Source: Cupriavidus pauculus (lineage in GTDB: Bacteria; Pseudomonadota; Gammaproteobacteria; Burkholderiales; Burkholderiaceae). Taken from it: a stretch of 53,817 nt of DNA. Below the pieces are notes generated by a model that saw only the letters and a program-made list of their open reading frames with translations, had not been told where the DNA came from and did not search any database. This document shows positions 41,739 to 50,253 of the stretch, one piece after another. Each line of letters begins with the position of its first letter. Within the stretch, counting starts at the first letter, position 1. The position numbers and the translations under genes were made by a program. The stretch covers positions 257,461 to 311,277 of the forward strand of contig NZ_PJRP01000006.1 of the NCBI RefSeq assembly GCF_002858765.1. The letters run 5' to 3'.

Positions 41739-42692
41739 TCAGGTGGTCAGGCTCATGGCGGGGCGCTTGCCGGCCAGCCCGTCGGCCACGCTGTCGAGCA
41801 CCATGCGGATCATGGCGGCGCGCGTTTCCCACGTGGCGCTGGCGCGATGGGCCTGCAGCGTGGTGCGGTCCGACTGGCGCAGCGCCAGCGGCACGCGCGG
41901 TTCGTCCACAAAGACATCCAGGCCCGCGCCCGCAATGCGGCCCGCCTCGATCGCCTGCGTCAGGTCGTCTTCGTTGACCAGACGGCCGCGTGCCACGTTG
42001 ATCAGGAAGCCGCGCGGCCCCAGGGCGTCGAGCACGGCGGCATTGACGATGCCTTCTGCCTTGTCGGCGGCGGCACACAGCACCAGCGCGTCGCTGTTGC
42101 GCGCCAGATCGATCAGGTCGGGCAAGAATTCGTGCGGCAGGTCGTCCATGGCGCGCAGGTCCGTGTAGCGGATCGGGCAGCCGAATGCCGCGGCCCGGGT
42201 GGCCACCGCGCGGCCCACGCGGCCCATGCCGACGATGCCCACCCGCATGCCGCTGAAGCGGCGCGCCAGCGGGATGGCCGACGGCTGCGGAAAGCGTTCC
42301 CACTGGCCGTCGCGGACAAAGCGGTCGCCGGCGGCGATGTTGCGGCAGGCGGCAATCAGCAGGCCAATCGCCAGGTCGGCCACGTCCTCGGTCAAGGCGC
42401 CGATCGTGGCGGTGACCGGCAGCTTGCGTTCGCGGCAATAGGCCAGGTCGACGGCGTCGGTGCCCACGCCATTGACGGCCACCACCTTCAGGGCCGGCAG
42501 GCGCTCCAGCATGGCGCGCGAAATGCCGGTGTGACCACCCGTGACGACGGCCTGGATCGACGCGCCGTGCTGCGCGAACCAGGCGTCCTGGTCTTCGATC
42601 TCGAACAGCTTGTGTACCTGGTACAGCGAAGCCAGTTCGTCGTTGGCGGCGGGAATCAGGATGGGATTCAGTTGCAGGATCTGCGGCTTCAT
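41739..42692 (-). CDS. D-2-hydroxyacid dehydrogenase (hydroxypyruvate/glyoxylate reductase-like)
   Basis: A 317-residue NAD(P)-dependent enzyme. The Rossmann motif is [14 protein letters not shown], followed by TDLRAMDD. Catalytic Arg is in INVARGRLV and Glu in [10 protein letters not shown]; the His position reads [10 protein letters not shown]. The N-terminal half has [14 protein letters not shown], typical of GyaR/hydroxypyruvate-reductase-like members. It is the first gene of the operon, with its promoter in the AT-rich region 42693-42809 shared with the divergent HTH-citrate synthase gene. Confidence 0.93.
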   Translation of the reverse strand: MKPQILQLNPILIPAANDELASLYQVHKLFEIEDQDAWFAQHGASIQAVVTGGHTGISRAMLERLPALKVVAVNGVGTDAVDLAYCRERKLPVTATIGALTEDVADLAIGLLIAACRNIAAGDRFVRDGQWERFPQPSAIPLARRFSGMRVGIVGMGRVGRAVATRAAAFGCPIRYTDLRAMDDLPHEFLPDLIDLARNSDALVLCAAADKAEGIVNAAVLDALGPRGFLINVARGRLVNEDDLTQAIEAGRIAGAGLDVFVDEPRVPLALRQSDRTTLQAHRASATWETRAAMIRMVLDSVADGLAGKRPAMSLTT

Positions 42693-42736
42693 GAGCTGTC
42701 CGTTGTCGGCTGGAATGTGGAACTCATGGTAGATAC

Positions 42737-42777
42737 ATGTTGATGCGGTGCGCAATATTGATATATAAAATCAACAT
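42737..42777. promoter_or_regulatory. Operator-like TTGAT/ATCAA repeats in divergent promoter
   Basis: In an AT-rich island, ATGTTGAT (42737-42744) and its exact complement ATCAACAT (42770-42777) form an inverted repeat. A second TTGAT (42758-42762) lies 7 bases from ATCAA (42770-42774) and 18 bases in phase from the first. This three-half-site layout sits between the divergent hydroxyacid operon and the HTH-citrate synthase gene and is a candidate binding site for that protein. Confidence 0.5.
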
Positions 42778-42809
42778 AAATAAATGCCGCAGCGCGTGCA
42801 GGAGTGCAG

Positions 42810-43952
42810 ATGGGTGCCTGGATATCGATGGACGAAGCGTGTTCGCGGCTTGGCGTGCGGCCGCAAACGGTCTACGCGTACGTGAGCCGGGGCAAGATCG
42901 AGGTAGCGTCAGATCCTGCGGATACCCGTCGCAGCCTGTATCGCGCCGAGGATGTGGCCGCGCTGGCCCGGCGCAAGCAGGCGGGCCGCAAGCACGAGAC
43001 GCTGGCCACCAACACGCTGTTTGGGGCCGAGCCGAGCATTCCCACGTCGATCTCGACGTTCGTGCGCGAACGGCTCTACTACCGTGGCCGCGATGCGGTG
43101 TCGCTGGCCGAGACGGCCACGCTCGAAGCGGCGGCGCAACTATTGTGGGATTCGGCGCAGGCGGTGGACCTGTCGTCACCCGTGACGGTGGAAAAGCCGG
43201 GACGTGTGGCCGCCTTCACCGCGCTGGCCGAACTGGCTGCCACCGGTCACTCCACGCACGGACGCATGACGCGCGTGCTGCATGTGGAAGGCCAGGGGCT
43301 GGTGGGCCAGCTCGCCAACGCATTCGGCGCCCAGCCAGGGCATGAACCGCTGCACAATCGCTTCGCGCTGGGATGGGGGCAGGGGCAGACCGTGGCGGAA
43401 TTGCTACGCGTGGCCATGGTGCTGCTGGTCGATCACGAACTGACCAGTTCGGCATTCGCGGCGCGCATCGCGGCGTCAAACGGGGCGTCGTTGCCCGCCT
43501 GCCTGCTCTCGGGCCTGTCCACGCTGTCGGGTCCCCTGCACGGCGATGCCTCGGGGCGCGTCAAGGCGCTGTTCAACGAGGTGGAGCGGCAGGGCGAAGA
43601 CCAGGTCATCACGCACTACCTGTCGACCGGCCAGCCGCTGCCTGGCTTTGGCCACCATCTCTATCCCGACGGCGATCCGCGTGCTGTCGCGCTGTTGAGC
43701 CGGTTCGCGCCGCCCCCCGGTATCGTCCGTTTCATCGAGCAGGCAACGCGGCTGACCGGATTGCAGCCCAATATAGATGTGGCGTTAGCGGCACTTGTCA
43801 TTCACTGTGGGCTGCCGGATGACGCTGCGTTCGCGATGTTCGCCACGGCGCGCAGCATTGGCCTGCTGGCGCACAGCCTGGAACAGCGGGGGATTGGGCA
43901 AGTGATCCGCCCGAGGGGCCGCTATGTCGGCGTGTTGCCGGACAAGAGCTGA
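42810..43952 (+). CDS. HTH domain fused to citrate synthase
   Basis: A 380-residue fusion. Residues 6-53 form a MerR/excisionase-like winged HTH ([20 protein letters not shown], then [17 protein letters not shown]). Residues about 75-375 are a citrate-synthase domain. Against the E. coli enzyme I can match His209 (VDHE), catalytic His244 (GPLHGD), His282 (GFGHHLY), Arg291 (DPRA), Asp323 (NIDVAL), Arg348 (ATARS) and the terminal RPRGRY, so catalysis looks possible. The ATG at 42810 follows AGGAG by 5 bases. It is divergent from a hydroxyacid operon and may be its regulator, sensing oxaloacetate- or acyl-CoA-like ligands, a synthase, or both. It may instead act as a 2-methylcitrate-type synthase. 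Confidence 0.88.
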   Translation: MGAWISMDEACSRLGVRPQTVYAYVSRGKIEVASDPADTRRSLYRAEDVAALARRKQAGRKHETLATNTLFGAEPSIPTSISTFVRERLYYRGRDAVSLAETATLEAAAQLLWDSAQAVDLSSPVTVEKPGRVAAFTALAELAATGHSTHGRMTRVLHVEGQGLVGQLANAFGAQPGHEPLHNRFALGWGQGQTVAELLRVAMVLLVDHELTSSAFAARIAASNGASLPACLLSGLSTLSGPLHGDASGRVKALFNEVERQGEDQVITHYLSTGQPLPGFGHHLYPDGDPRAVALLSRFAPPPGIVRFIEQATRLTGLQPNIDVALAALVIHCGLPDDAAFAMFATARSIGLLAHSLEQRGIGQVIRPRGRYVGVLPDKS

Positions 43953-43978
43953 ATTGGCAAGTATCAGAACAATCCTGA

Positions 43979-44006
43979 TTGTCGACACGGGCCGGGGTGT
44001 GATACA
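43979..44006 (+). promoter_or_regulatory. Possible promoter of the cold-shock gene
   Basis: TTGTCG (43979-43984) and GATACA (44001-44006) are spaced by 16 bases, with a TG one base before the -10 (extended -10 type). This would leave a 5' leader of about 60 bases before the cold-shock start codon, as is common in cspA-like genes. Confidence 0.35.
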
Positions 44007-44073
44007 AGGTAACCGCACGCTCGCCATACTGGCGGCGTCGTCTTTATCTCGTTTTAGTTGGAATACTCAGAAA

Positions 44074-44277
44074 ATGGCAACAGGTACCGTGAAGTGGTTT
44101 AACGATGCGAAGGGTTTTGGTTTCATCTCGCCGGATGACGGCGGTGAAGACCTCTTCGCACACTTCTCCGAAGTTCAGGGCAACGGCTTCAAGTCCCTGC
44201 AAGAAGGCCAGAAGGTCAGCTTTGAAGTGAAGCAAGGCCCGAAGGGCAAGCAAGCAGGCAGCATCAAGCCGCTGTAA
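44074..44277 (+). CDS. cspA: Cold-shock protein, CspA family
   Basis: A 67-residue single cold-shock domain that binds single-stranded RNA and DNA. RNP1 is KGFGFISP and RNP2 is LFAHFSEV, with the canonical start [16 protein letters not shown]. It follows the HTH-citrate synthase gene by 121 bases but has its own leader, and ends at a strong hairpin. No clear Shine-Dalgarno is seen; the leader just before the ATG is A-rich (CAGAAA). Confidence 0.97.
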   Translation: MATGTVKWFNDAKGFGFISPDDGGEDLFAHFSEVQGNGFKSLQEGQKVSFEVKQGPKGKQAGSIKPL

Positions 44278-44304
44278 GCTTCACGCATTGATTGCGTGTG
44301 TCAC

Positions 44305-44330
44305 GGCGCCCCGCCTAAAAACGGGGCGCC
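44305..44330. terminator. Bidirectional terminator between cspA and the rpoD-type gene
   Basis: GGCGCCCCG (44305-44313) and CGGGGCGCC (44322-44330) form a perfect 9-bp stem with an 8-base A-rich loop, between convergent genes 27 bases after the cold-shock stop and 28 bases after the sigma stop. Confidence 0.75.
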
Positions 44331-44357
44331 GCGTCATTTCTGCCTGGCTATTTCTGC

Positions 44358-46367
44358 TTAACGCTCCAGGAAGAGCTTCAGCTTGTCGGCACGGCTGGGA
44401 TGCTGCAGCTTGCGCATTGCCTTGGTCTCGATCTGACGGATCCGCTCGCGGGTCACGTCAAACTGCTTGCCGACCTCTTCCAGCGTGTGATCGGAAACCA
44501 TGTCCAGCCCGAAGCGCATGCGCAGGACCTTCGCCTCGCGCGGCGTGAGTGCGTCCAGCGCCTCGTCGATCGCGGCACGCAGGTTGGCCTGAATCGCGGC
44601 CTCGGCCGGCGAACTCGCCGACACGTCCTCGATCATGTCGCCCAGCGTTGCATCGGCATCGTCGCCCACCGGGGTTTCCAGCGAGACCGGTTGTCGCGCG
44701 ATCCGCAGGATGCCGCGCACCTTCTCCTCGGTCATCTCCATGCGCTCTGCCAGCACCGCAGGATGGGCTTCCTGCCCGGTCTGCTGCAGGATTTCGCGCG
44801 AAATCCGGTTCAGCTTGTTGATCGTCTCGATCATGTGGACCGGCACGCGGATGGTGCGCGCCTGATCGGCCAGCGCACGCGTGACAGCCTGCCGCACCCA
44901 CCACGTGGCGTACGTTGAAAACTTCCAGCCGCGACGGTATTCAAACTTGTCCACCGCCTTCATCAGGCCGATATTGCCTTCCTGGATCAGGTCCAGGAAC
45001 TGCATGCCGCGGTTGACGTACTTCTTGGCGATGGAAATCACCAGGCGCAGGTTGGCTTCGGTCAGTTCCCGCTTGGCCTGCCGCATCTTCTGCTCGGCGG
45101 CGCTCATCTGGCGGTTGATCTGCTTGAGCTGCTGCAGCGGCACCGAGACCGCGGTCTCGATGTCGATGAGCTTGCGCTGGTTGGCCTGAATGGCCGGCAG
45201 GTGACGCTCCAGTGCCGGGCCAAACTGCTGCGACGTCGCCGCCGTCTTGCTGGTCCAGTCGAGATCGGTCTCACGGCCCGGGAAGGATTCCACAAACGCT
45301 TCGCGCGGCATGCCGCAGCGCTCGACGGCGATCTCCAGAATGCTGCGCTCGATCACGCGCACCGCATCGACCTGTTCGCGCATGCTGGCGCACAGGCGGT
45401 CGATCATCTTGGCCGTAAACCGGATGGGGGCCAGTTCGCGCTGGATCTCGGACAGCGTCTGCGCGACGGCCGCCGTGCGGGCCTTGCCCGTCACCGGAGT
45501 CTGGGGAAGCTGTGCGTACAGGGCACGCACGCGCGCGAAAATAGCCAGGGTGTCGGTGGTCAGCTGCTCCAGACGGGCGGCATTGGCCTTTTCCGGGTTC
45601 GGGGCGTCGGCGTCATCGTCGTCGTCTTCCGAATCGTCGTCCGCGCTGGCGGCGCTGTCATCGTCGTCGTCCGCATCCACGGATGCGTCATCGGTGGCAC
45701 TGGCCGCGTCGACTTCCTCGGCGCCATCGTTGATGCCGTCGACCAGTTCGTCGATGCGCAGGTCGCCGGCGACGATACGGTCGACGTCGGTCAGCAGCGC
45801 CGAGACGATGGACGGGCACGCCGCAACGGTCTGGATCATGTCCTGCAGGCCGCTTTCGATGCGCTTCGCGATCTCGATTTCGCCCGCGCGGGTCAGCAGC
45901 TCGCTGGCGCCCATCTCGCGCATGTACAGGCGGACGGGATCGGTGGTGCGGCCGAATTCGGAGTCGACGGTCGACAGTGCGGCTTCCGCTTCCTCGTAAG
46001 CCTGGTCGTCGGAAGTTGCGGCAGGGGCGGCATCGTTCAGCAGCAGCGTCTCGGCGTCCGGCGCCTGCTCGTATACGGACACCCCCATGTCGTTGAACGT
46101 GCTGACGATGGTTTCCATCGCAGCCGTCTGCGTCACATTGTCGGGAAGGTGATCGTTAATGTCCGCATGGGTCAGGTAGCCGCGCTCCCGGCCAAGCGCG
46201 ATCAGCGCGCGCATCTGGCGCTGGCGCTCTTCGTCCTGGCGTGCCGCGGACGTGAAGTCCAGCGGTGAGGCGGTTGCCTGGGCCTTGCCGGCCGACTTGC
46301 GGCGGGCGGTCTTTGAAATGGCCGTCGTCATGCGGGATGCGGAATCGTCACGAACCGGGTTTGCCAA
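44358..46367 (-). CDS. rpoD: RpoD-type sigma-70 factor
   Basis: A 669-residue primary-type sigma factor with all regions: 1.1 ([13 protein letters not shown]), 1.2 ([12 protein letters not shown]), an acidic Asp-rich stretch in the non-conserved region (near residue 240), 2.1-2.4 ([40 protein letters not shown]), 3, and 4 ([40 protein letters not shown]). I choose TTG at 46367 because AGGAG lies 6 bases before it; the first ATG (46331) has no ribosome binding site. It should recognise standard -10/-35 promoters. It is not next to dnaG or rpsU, so it may be a second, paralogous sigma-70. Confidence 0.93.
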   Translation of the reverse strand: MANPVRDDSASRMTTAISKTARRKSAGKAQATASPLDFTSAARQDEERQRQMRALIALGRERGYLTHADINDHLPDNVTQTAAMETIVSTFNDMGVSVYEQAPDAETLLLNDAAPAATSDDQAYEEAEAALSTVDSEFGRTTDPVRLYMREMGASELLTRAGEIEIAKRIESGLQDMIQTVAACPSIVSALLTDVDRIVAGDLRIDELVDGINDGAEEVDAASATDDASVDADDDDDSAASADDDSEDDDDDADAPNPEKANAARLEQLTTDTLAIFARVRALYAQLPQTPVTGKARTAAVAQTLSEIQRELAPIRFTAKMIDRLCASMREQVDAVRVIERSILEIAVERCGMPREAFVESFPGRETDLDWTSKTAATSQQFGPALERHLPAIQANQRKLIDIETAVSVPLQQLKQINRQMSAAEQKMRQAKRELTEANLRLVISIAKKYVNRGMQFLDLIQEGNIGLMKAVDKFEYRRGWKFSTYATWWVRQAVTRALADQARTIRVPVHMIETINKLNRISREILQQTGQEAHPAVLAERMEMTEEKVRGILRIARQPVSLETPVGDDADATLGDMIEDVSASSPAEAAIQANLRAAIDEALDALTPREAKVLRMRFGLDMVSDHTLEEVGKQFDVTRERIRQIETKAMRKLQHPSRADKLKLFLER

Positions 46368-46517
46368 TACATTCTCCTGGACTGGTGGCCGACGATCGTC
46401 GCGGACATGACCGTCTGTCAAGCCTGCGGGCGCGAACGAAATCGTGGAATGGCGCACGGAACGTCGAGGCCGAATGCCTCCCGCAGAATCCAGTGTGCGC
46501 AAAATGGGGAACCGCAC

Positions 46518-46546
46518 ATCATACTTGACGAGGTTGTGCGCTGCAA
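46518..46546 (-). promoter_or_regulatory. Sigma-70 promoter for the rpoD-type gene
   Basis: On the minus strand TTGCAG (46546-46541) and TATGAT (46523-46518) are separated by exactly 17 bases. This is the best -35/-10 match in the intergenic region 46368-46682 and lies about 150 bases before the TTG start. The rest of that region, which also serves the plus-strand flavoprotein gene, shows no gene. Confidence 0.65.
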
Positions 46547-46682
46547 TATCCGGCGGCCAATTTTTCGTTGAAACATGCCGATTAGGGCGCATTACAACAC
46601 AACAAATGAAAGGGCGATGCAGCCGCCGGTGACATATTCTGGTGTGGGGGCAGACGAGGGCATTTCAAGTCAAGGAACTGCG

Positions 46683-48089
46683 ATGACTCAAGGCGCTGAG
46701 TTTGGACGGACGGTTCGGCGATTCGACGCGATCATCATCGGCACCGGGCAGGCCGGCCCGGCGCTGGCGGCTCGCCTGGCGGGCGAGGGCATGACGGTGG
46801 CCGTCGTCGAGCGTGCGCGCTTTGGCGGCACCTGCGTCAATACCGGCTGCATTCCTACCAAGACGCTTATCGCCAGTGCCTACGCCGCGCATCTGGCACG
46901 GCGGGCGGCCGAGTTCGGGGTGACGATCGGCGGGCCGGTGGCCGTCGACATGAAGAAGGTCAAGGCCCGCAAGGACGACATTTCCGGTCAGTCCAGCAGC
47001 GGGGTGGAGCAGTGGATGCGCGGCCTGGAACACGCCACGGTCTTCGCAGGGCACGCCCGCTTCGAGAGCCCGCGAACGGTTCGGGTCGGCAGCGAACTGC
47101 TGGAAGCCGAGCGGATTTTCGTGAACGTCGGCGGCCGGGCGCTGGTTCCGTCGATGCCCGGGCTGGACCACGTGCCATTCCTGACCAACGCCAGCATGAT
47201 GGACGTCGATTTCCTGCCGGACCACCTGATCGTCGTGGGCGGCAGCTACATTGGCCTGGAGTTTGGCCAGATGTACCGGCGCTTCGGGTCCAGGGTGACC
47301 ATCGTCGAGAAGGGCCCGCGCCTGATTCAGCGCGAAGACGAGGATGTGTCGCACGCCGTACAGGAGATTCTTGAAGCCGAGGGCATCGAGGTCCGTGTCG
47401 GCGCCAACTGCCTGAGCGCGCGCATGGCGGGCCATCAGGTGGCCGTCGGGCTGGATTGTGCGGCGGGAGCGCCCGAAGTGCTCGGCTCGCACCTGCTGAT
47501 GGCGGTGGGGCGGGTGCCGAACACCGACGATCTGGGGCTAGACAAGGCCGGGGTCGAGACCGATGCGCGGGGCTATATCAAGGTGGACGAACAGCTACGT
47601 ACCGGCGTCCCGGGGATCTGGGCGCTCGGCGATTGCAACGGCCGCGGCGCCTTCACGCATACCTCGTATAACGACTATGAAATCGTGGCCGCCAACCTGT
47701 TCGACAACGATCCGCGCGCGGTAACGGACCGCATTCCCGCCTATGCCCTGTTTATCGACCCGCCGCTTGGTCGCGTGGGCATGACCGAGAGCGAGGCCCG
47801 GCAATCGGGTCGCAAAGTGCTGGTCGGCACACGCCCGATGCGCCGCGTCGGACGCGCCGTCGAGAAGGGCGAGAGCCAGGGCTTCATGAAGGTGGTGGTC
47901 GATGCGGACACAAGGCAGATTCTCGGTGCCTCGATCCTTGGCCTGGCCGGGGATGAGGTCGTGCATGCCCTGCTCGACGTCATGTATGCCAGGGCGCCGT
48001 ACACCACCATCAGCCGCGCGGTGCATATCCATCCCACGGTGTCCGAGCTGCTGCCGACCCTGCTGCAGTCGCTGCGGGCGGTGGTCTAG
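46683..48089 (+). CDS. Pyridine nucleotide-disulfide oxidoreductase (mercuric reductase-like)
   Basis: A 468-residue flavoprotein of the disulfide reductase family. FAD motif AIIIGTGQAGPALAARLA, redox-active cysteines in GGTCVNTGCIPTKTL, NAD(P)-binding motif IVVGGSYIGLEFGQ, second FAD motif GIWALGDCNGRG, and the C-terminal dimer-partner His-Glu pair in HIHPTVSELLPTL. There is no heavy-metal-binding N-terminal domain and no C-terminal Cys pair, so true mercuric reductase activity is unlikely. The ATG at 46683 follows AAGGA by 7 bases. It is divergent from the rpoD-type gene. The substrate disulfide or quinone is unknown. Confidence 0.92.
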   Translation: MTQGAEFGRTVRRFDAIIIGTGQAGPALAARLAGEGMTVAVVERARFGGTCVNTGCIPTKTLIASAYAAHLARRAAEFGVTIGGPVAVDMKKVKARKDDISGQSSSGVEQWMRGLEHATVFAGHARFESPRTVRVGSELLEAERIFVNVGGRALVPSMPGLDHVPFLTNASMMDVDFLPDHLIVVGGSYIGLEFGQMYRRFGSRVTIVEKGPRLIQREDEDVSHAVQEILEAEGIEVRVGANCLSARMAGHQVAVGLDCAAGAPEVLGSHLLMAVGRVPNTDDLGLDKAGVETDARGYIKVDEQLRTGVPGIWALGDCNGRGAFTHTSYNDYEIVAANLFDNDPRAVTDRIPAYALFIDPPLGRVGMTESEARQSGRKVLVGTRPMRRVGRAVEKGESQGFMKVVVDADTRQILGASILGLAGDEVVHALLDVMYARAPYTTISRAVHIHPTVSELLPTLLQSLRAVV

Positions 48090-48128
48090 CTGGCAGGTCG
48101 CCAACGTGTTGTCACCCCACCGGCGGAC

Positions 48129-48250
48129 GAAAAAAATGCCACGCGGCGGGGACCGCGTGGCATCTGAAGTGAAGAGAGCAGGGGAGGGGTGACCCTGAAC
48201 TCCGTTGGGTCGCCCGCATTGCACGGGCGACTGCAGTGTAAGAAGACGAT
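48129..48250 (-). ncRNA. Candidate small RNA with terminal intrinsic terminator
   Basis: In the 244-base gap between the flavoprotein and acyltransferase genes, the minus strand shows a first stem (GTCGCCCG/CGGGCGAC, 48231-48209), then a C/U-rich single-stranded stretch (CACCCCTCCCCTGC and CTCTCTTCACTTC, 48193-48165), and a terminator: an 11-bp stem ATGCCACGCGG/CCGCGTGGCAT (48163-48136) running into seven U. Two stems around an anti-Shine-Dalgarno-like loop, ending in a Rho-independent terminator, is a typical trans-acting sRNA layout. The 5' end is a guess; no firm promoter is visible. It may instead be only the 3' UTR of the acyltransferase mRNA. Confidence 0.4.
48130..48163 (-). terminator. 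Intrinsic terminator (acyltransferase gene or sRNA)
   Basis: A perfect 11-bp stem, ATGCCACGCGG (48136-48146) with CCGCGTGGCAT (48153-48163), 6-base loop, followed on the minus strand by a run of seven T. Strong for minus-strand transcription. The hairpin may also help end the plus-strand flavoprotein transcript, although no U-tract exists on that side. Confidence 0.88.
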
Positions 48251-48333
48251 TCTGATTGGAATACCGGAATATTCTGAAATGTATGGGCGACTTGCCGCAA
48301 CGTGTTGCCTCGTGTCGCGAGTGCGGCGGCCCT

Positions 48334-49362
48334 TCAGGGCCGTTGGGTCTGCATTACCGCTTCGATGTCGCGGTCCTTGGCGTCCCACTGGGCTGCGAGC
48401 CAATGGTGAAACGCCGACCGAAAGGCCTTGTCGCCCGCGTAGTCGCCGCCGCAGAAGTCGTCAGGGATCGGAATTTGCCGAATTCTGACGACGATCCGGC
48501 CAGCACGGCCCGAGGCAAGGTGCCAGAAGCTCGGCACGCCGTCGGGGTAGATGATCGTCGCATCGACCATCGAGCGGAACTGGGTGCCCATGGCGTTCAG
48601 TGTCGTGGCCAGTGCGCCGGCGCGGGGCTTGAGCAGGTGGCGATACGGCGACGATTGGCTCTGGCGACGCGCCGCCGAGAACCGCGTGCCCTCGGCAAAC
48701 ACCATCACACTGGTAGGCACCAGCTTGAATTTCTCGCAGGCGAGGCGCGCGGTCTCCTGATCCTTGCGGCCCAGCGCCGGATTGCGACGCAACTGGGCCT
48801 TGCTGTAGCGCTTCATGAACGGAAAGTCCAGCGCCCACCAGGCCAGCCCGATCACCGGCACATAGAGCAGCTGCTGCTTCAGGAAGAACTTCAGCAACGG
48901 AATGCGCTTGTTCAGCACGCGTTGGAGCACAAAGATGTCCACCCACGACTGGTGGTTGCAGTTGACCAGATACCAGTCGTCCAGGCGCAGATCCGTATTG
49001 CCACGGACGTCCCAGATTTCAGGCTGGAGCCGCGCGATCCAGCGCGTGTTCCGCGATACCCAGCCCGTTGCGATGCCATTCAGCCAGGGGTCCACGCGCC
49101 GGCGCACCGCCGGGGTCGGTATGGCCAGCTTGAGCAGCGCCAGCGGAACAATCGGAACAAAGCAGGCCAGCGTGTTGAGCGCCAGCAGCGTGGCGCTGAG
49201 CAGGCCGGTCAGCGATGCCAGGCGCCTTGGCCGGGTCGCGGACGCGGACTGGCGGGCCTTTTCGGGTGGCTGGGGCGCGGAGGATTCGAGACGCGAGGTG
49301 GACGACGAAGGTGCCGAAGGTGACGAAGGGGACGAAGGGGACGAAGAGGAGGTCGAATTCAT
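48334..49362 (-). CDS. PlsC-type acyltransferase (YihG-like)
   Basis: A 342-residue membrane acyltransferase. After a Ser/Pro-rich N-terminal stretch encoded by 9-base repeats (residues 4-22), a hydrophobic segment (about 50-75) and the LPLAT domain follow. The catalytic HX4D is NHQSWVD and the phosphate-binding motif is FAEGTRF, with FPFMKRYSK between them. It belongs to the 1-acylglycerol-3-phosphate acyltransferase superfamily, in the subgroup of E. coli YihG. The likely role is transfer of an acyl chain to lysophosphatidic acid or another lysophospholipid in the inner membrane. It is a single gene ending at the terminator near 48130-48163. Confidence 0.92.
   Translation of the reverse strand: MNSTSSSSPSSPSSPSAPSSSTSRLESSAPQPPEKARQSASATRPRRLASLTGLLSATLLALNTLACFVPIVPLALLKLAIPTPAVRRRVDPWLNGIATGWVSRNTRWIARLQPEIWDVRGNTDLRLDDWYLVNCNHQSWVDIFVLQRVLNKRIPLLKFFLKQQLLYVPVIGLAWWALDFPFMKRYSKAQLRRNPALGRKDQETARLACEKFKLVPTSVMVFAEGTRFSAARRQSQSSPYRHLLKPRAGALATTLNAMGTQFRSMVDATIIYPDGVPSFWHLASGRAGRIVVRIRQIPIPDDFCGGDYAGDKAFRSAFHHWLAAQWDAKDRDIEAVMQTQRP
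49304..49348. repeat. Five 9-bp tandem repeats in the acyltransferase N-terminal coding region
   Basis: Consecutive units GACGAAGGT, GCCGAAGGT, GACGAAGGG, GACGAAGGG and GACGAAGAG. On the coding strand they encode the Ser/Pro-rich SSPSSPSSPSAPSS stretch. Copy-number changes would lengthen or shorten this linker without breaking the frame. Confidence 0.85.
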
Positions 49363-49517
49363 GTTCGCAAGTTTGCAAGAGCCTGAAGCGCGTCAATTTG
49401 TCTTCGATCAATTTGAAGACGTTTGAAACTAAAGAATCGACGATTTGGCGGGGCCTTGCGCCGGCCACGCCGCTTCGGACGCGTCCGATAGCAGGCAAGG
49501 CCGACGCAGCAGTCGGA

Positions 49518-50123
49518 TCAACGCTGGCCCGGGTTTGGCGGCGTCGGCGCGGATGCTGGCATGGAGGGCTTCGGAGGACCGGCGTCAAGCAGCGCGGCAA
49601 TCTCGGGGTCTCGCTGGCCGATGTCCCAATCGCCGGCGGAGACCCTTGCGAAGTGCTCCGTGCAAAGCTGCGTGACCACTTCCGGTTGGTCGTGCTCCAG
49701 GGCCACGCGCATCACGTCGAGCTGCTGGTTGGTGAAGCTTTCGATCAGCGTCGCGTGCTGGTCCAGCAGTGTCTGGTTGGCCTGCCGCTCGCTCTCGCCG
49801 GTGCCGTTGGCGGCAGTGTCCTCCAGGCGCTGGCGATAGATCCGGGCTACCGCCAGCCGGGGCGCGTTGCGATCCTGCCAGAGGCTCCATGCCGATTCGA
49901 CGGCCTTGCGCGCCGGTGGCGCGTGCTCGATGCAAAAATCGACCGTGTTGCGCAGCACGGCTTCGTCCATCTGGGGCACCAGCCCGGCGGACACTTCGAG
50001 TTCGCTGCGCGTGTCGGGCTGCGAAGACGGGACGGGCGCCTGCGCTTCGCGCGAGCATCCCGTGGCCACAAGGGCGGCCACGACGGTGGCCAGCATGATC
50101 TGGACGGTATTGAGGCGATACAT
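49518..50123 (-). CDS. Putative lipoprotein of unknown function
   Basis: A 201-residue protein with a lipoprotein signal peptide ending in the lipobox LVATGC (residues about 18-23). The mature part is acidic and helical (VDFCIEHAPPARKAVESAWS, LLDQHATLIESFTNQQLDVM, QPEVVTQLCTEHFARVSAG) with two cysteines, and ends in a Pro-rich tail. No named family is recognised. The ATG at 50123 is the only start that gives a complete signal peptide; a longer frame upstream belongs to shadow sequence. It is divergent from the YddG-like gene across 130 bases. Confidence 0.75.
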   Translation of the reverse strand: MYRLNTVQIMLATVVAALVATGCSREAQAPVPSSQPDTRSELEVSAGLVPQMDEAVLRNTVDFCIEHAPPARKAVESAWSLWQDRNAPRLAVARIYRQRLEDTAANGTGESERQANQTLLDQHATLIESFTNQQLDVMRVALEHDQPEVVTQLCTEHFARVSAGDWDIGQRDPEIAALLDAGPPKPSMPASAPTPPNPGQR

Positions 50124-50253
50124 CCGGTGGAGGTTGTCTGTCGATCGGCGGCATTCTAACCGGCCAGGGGGCTGCCGGCCCCGCCCGCCGGCCCGCGCGG
50201 TTCGCCAGCGGGTAAAATGCCGTCCCCCGCATCCATCCAGATTTCGTACGCAC

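Noticed and set aside
46683..48089. Mercuric reductase (merA)
   Set aside because: The redox cysteines fit the wider family, but there is no HMA domain, no C-terminal Cys pair and no mer gene nearby.
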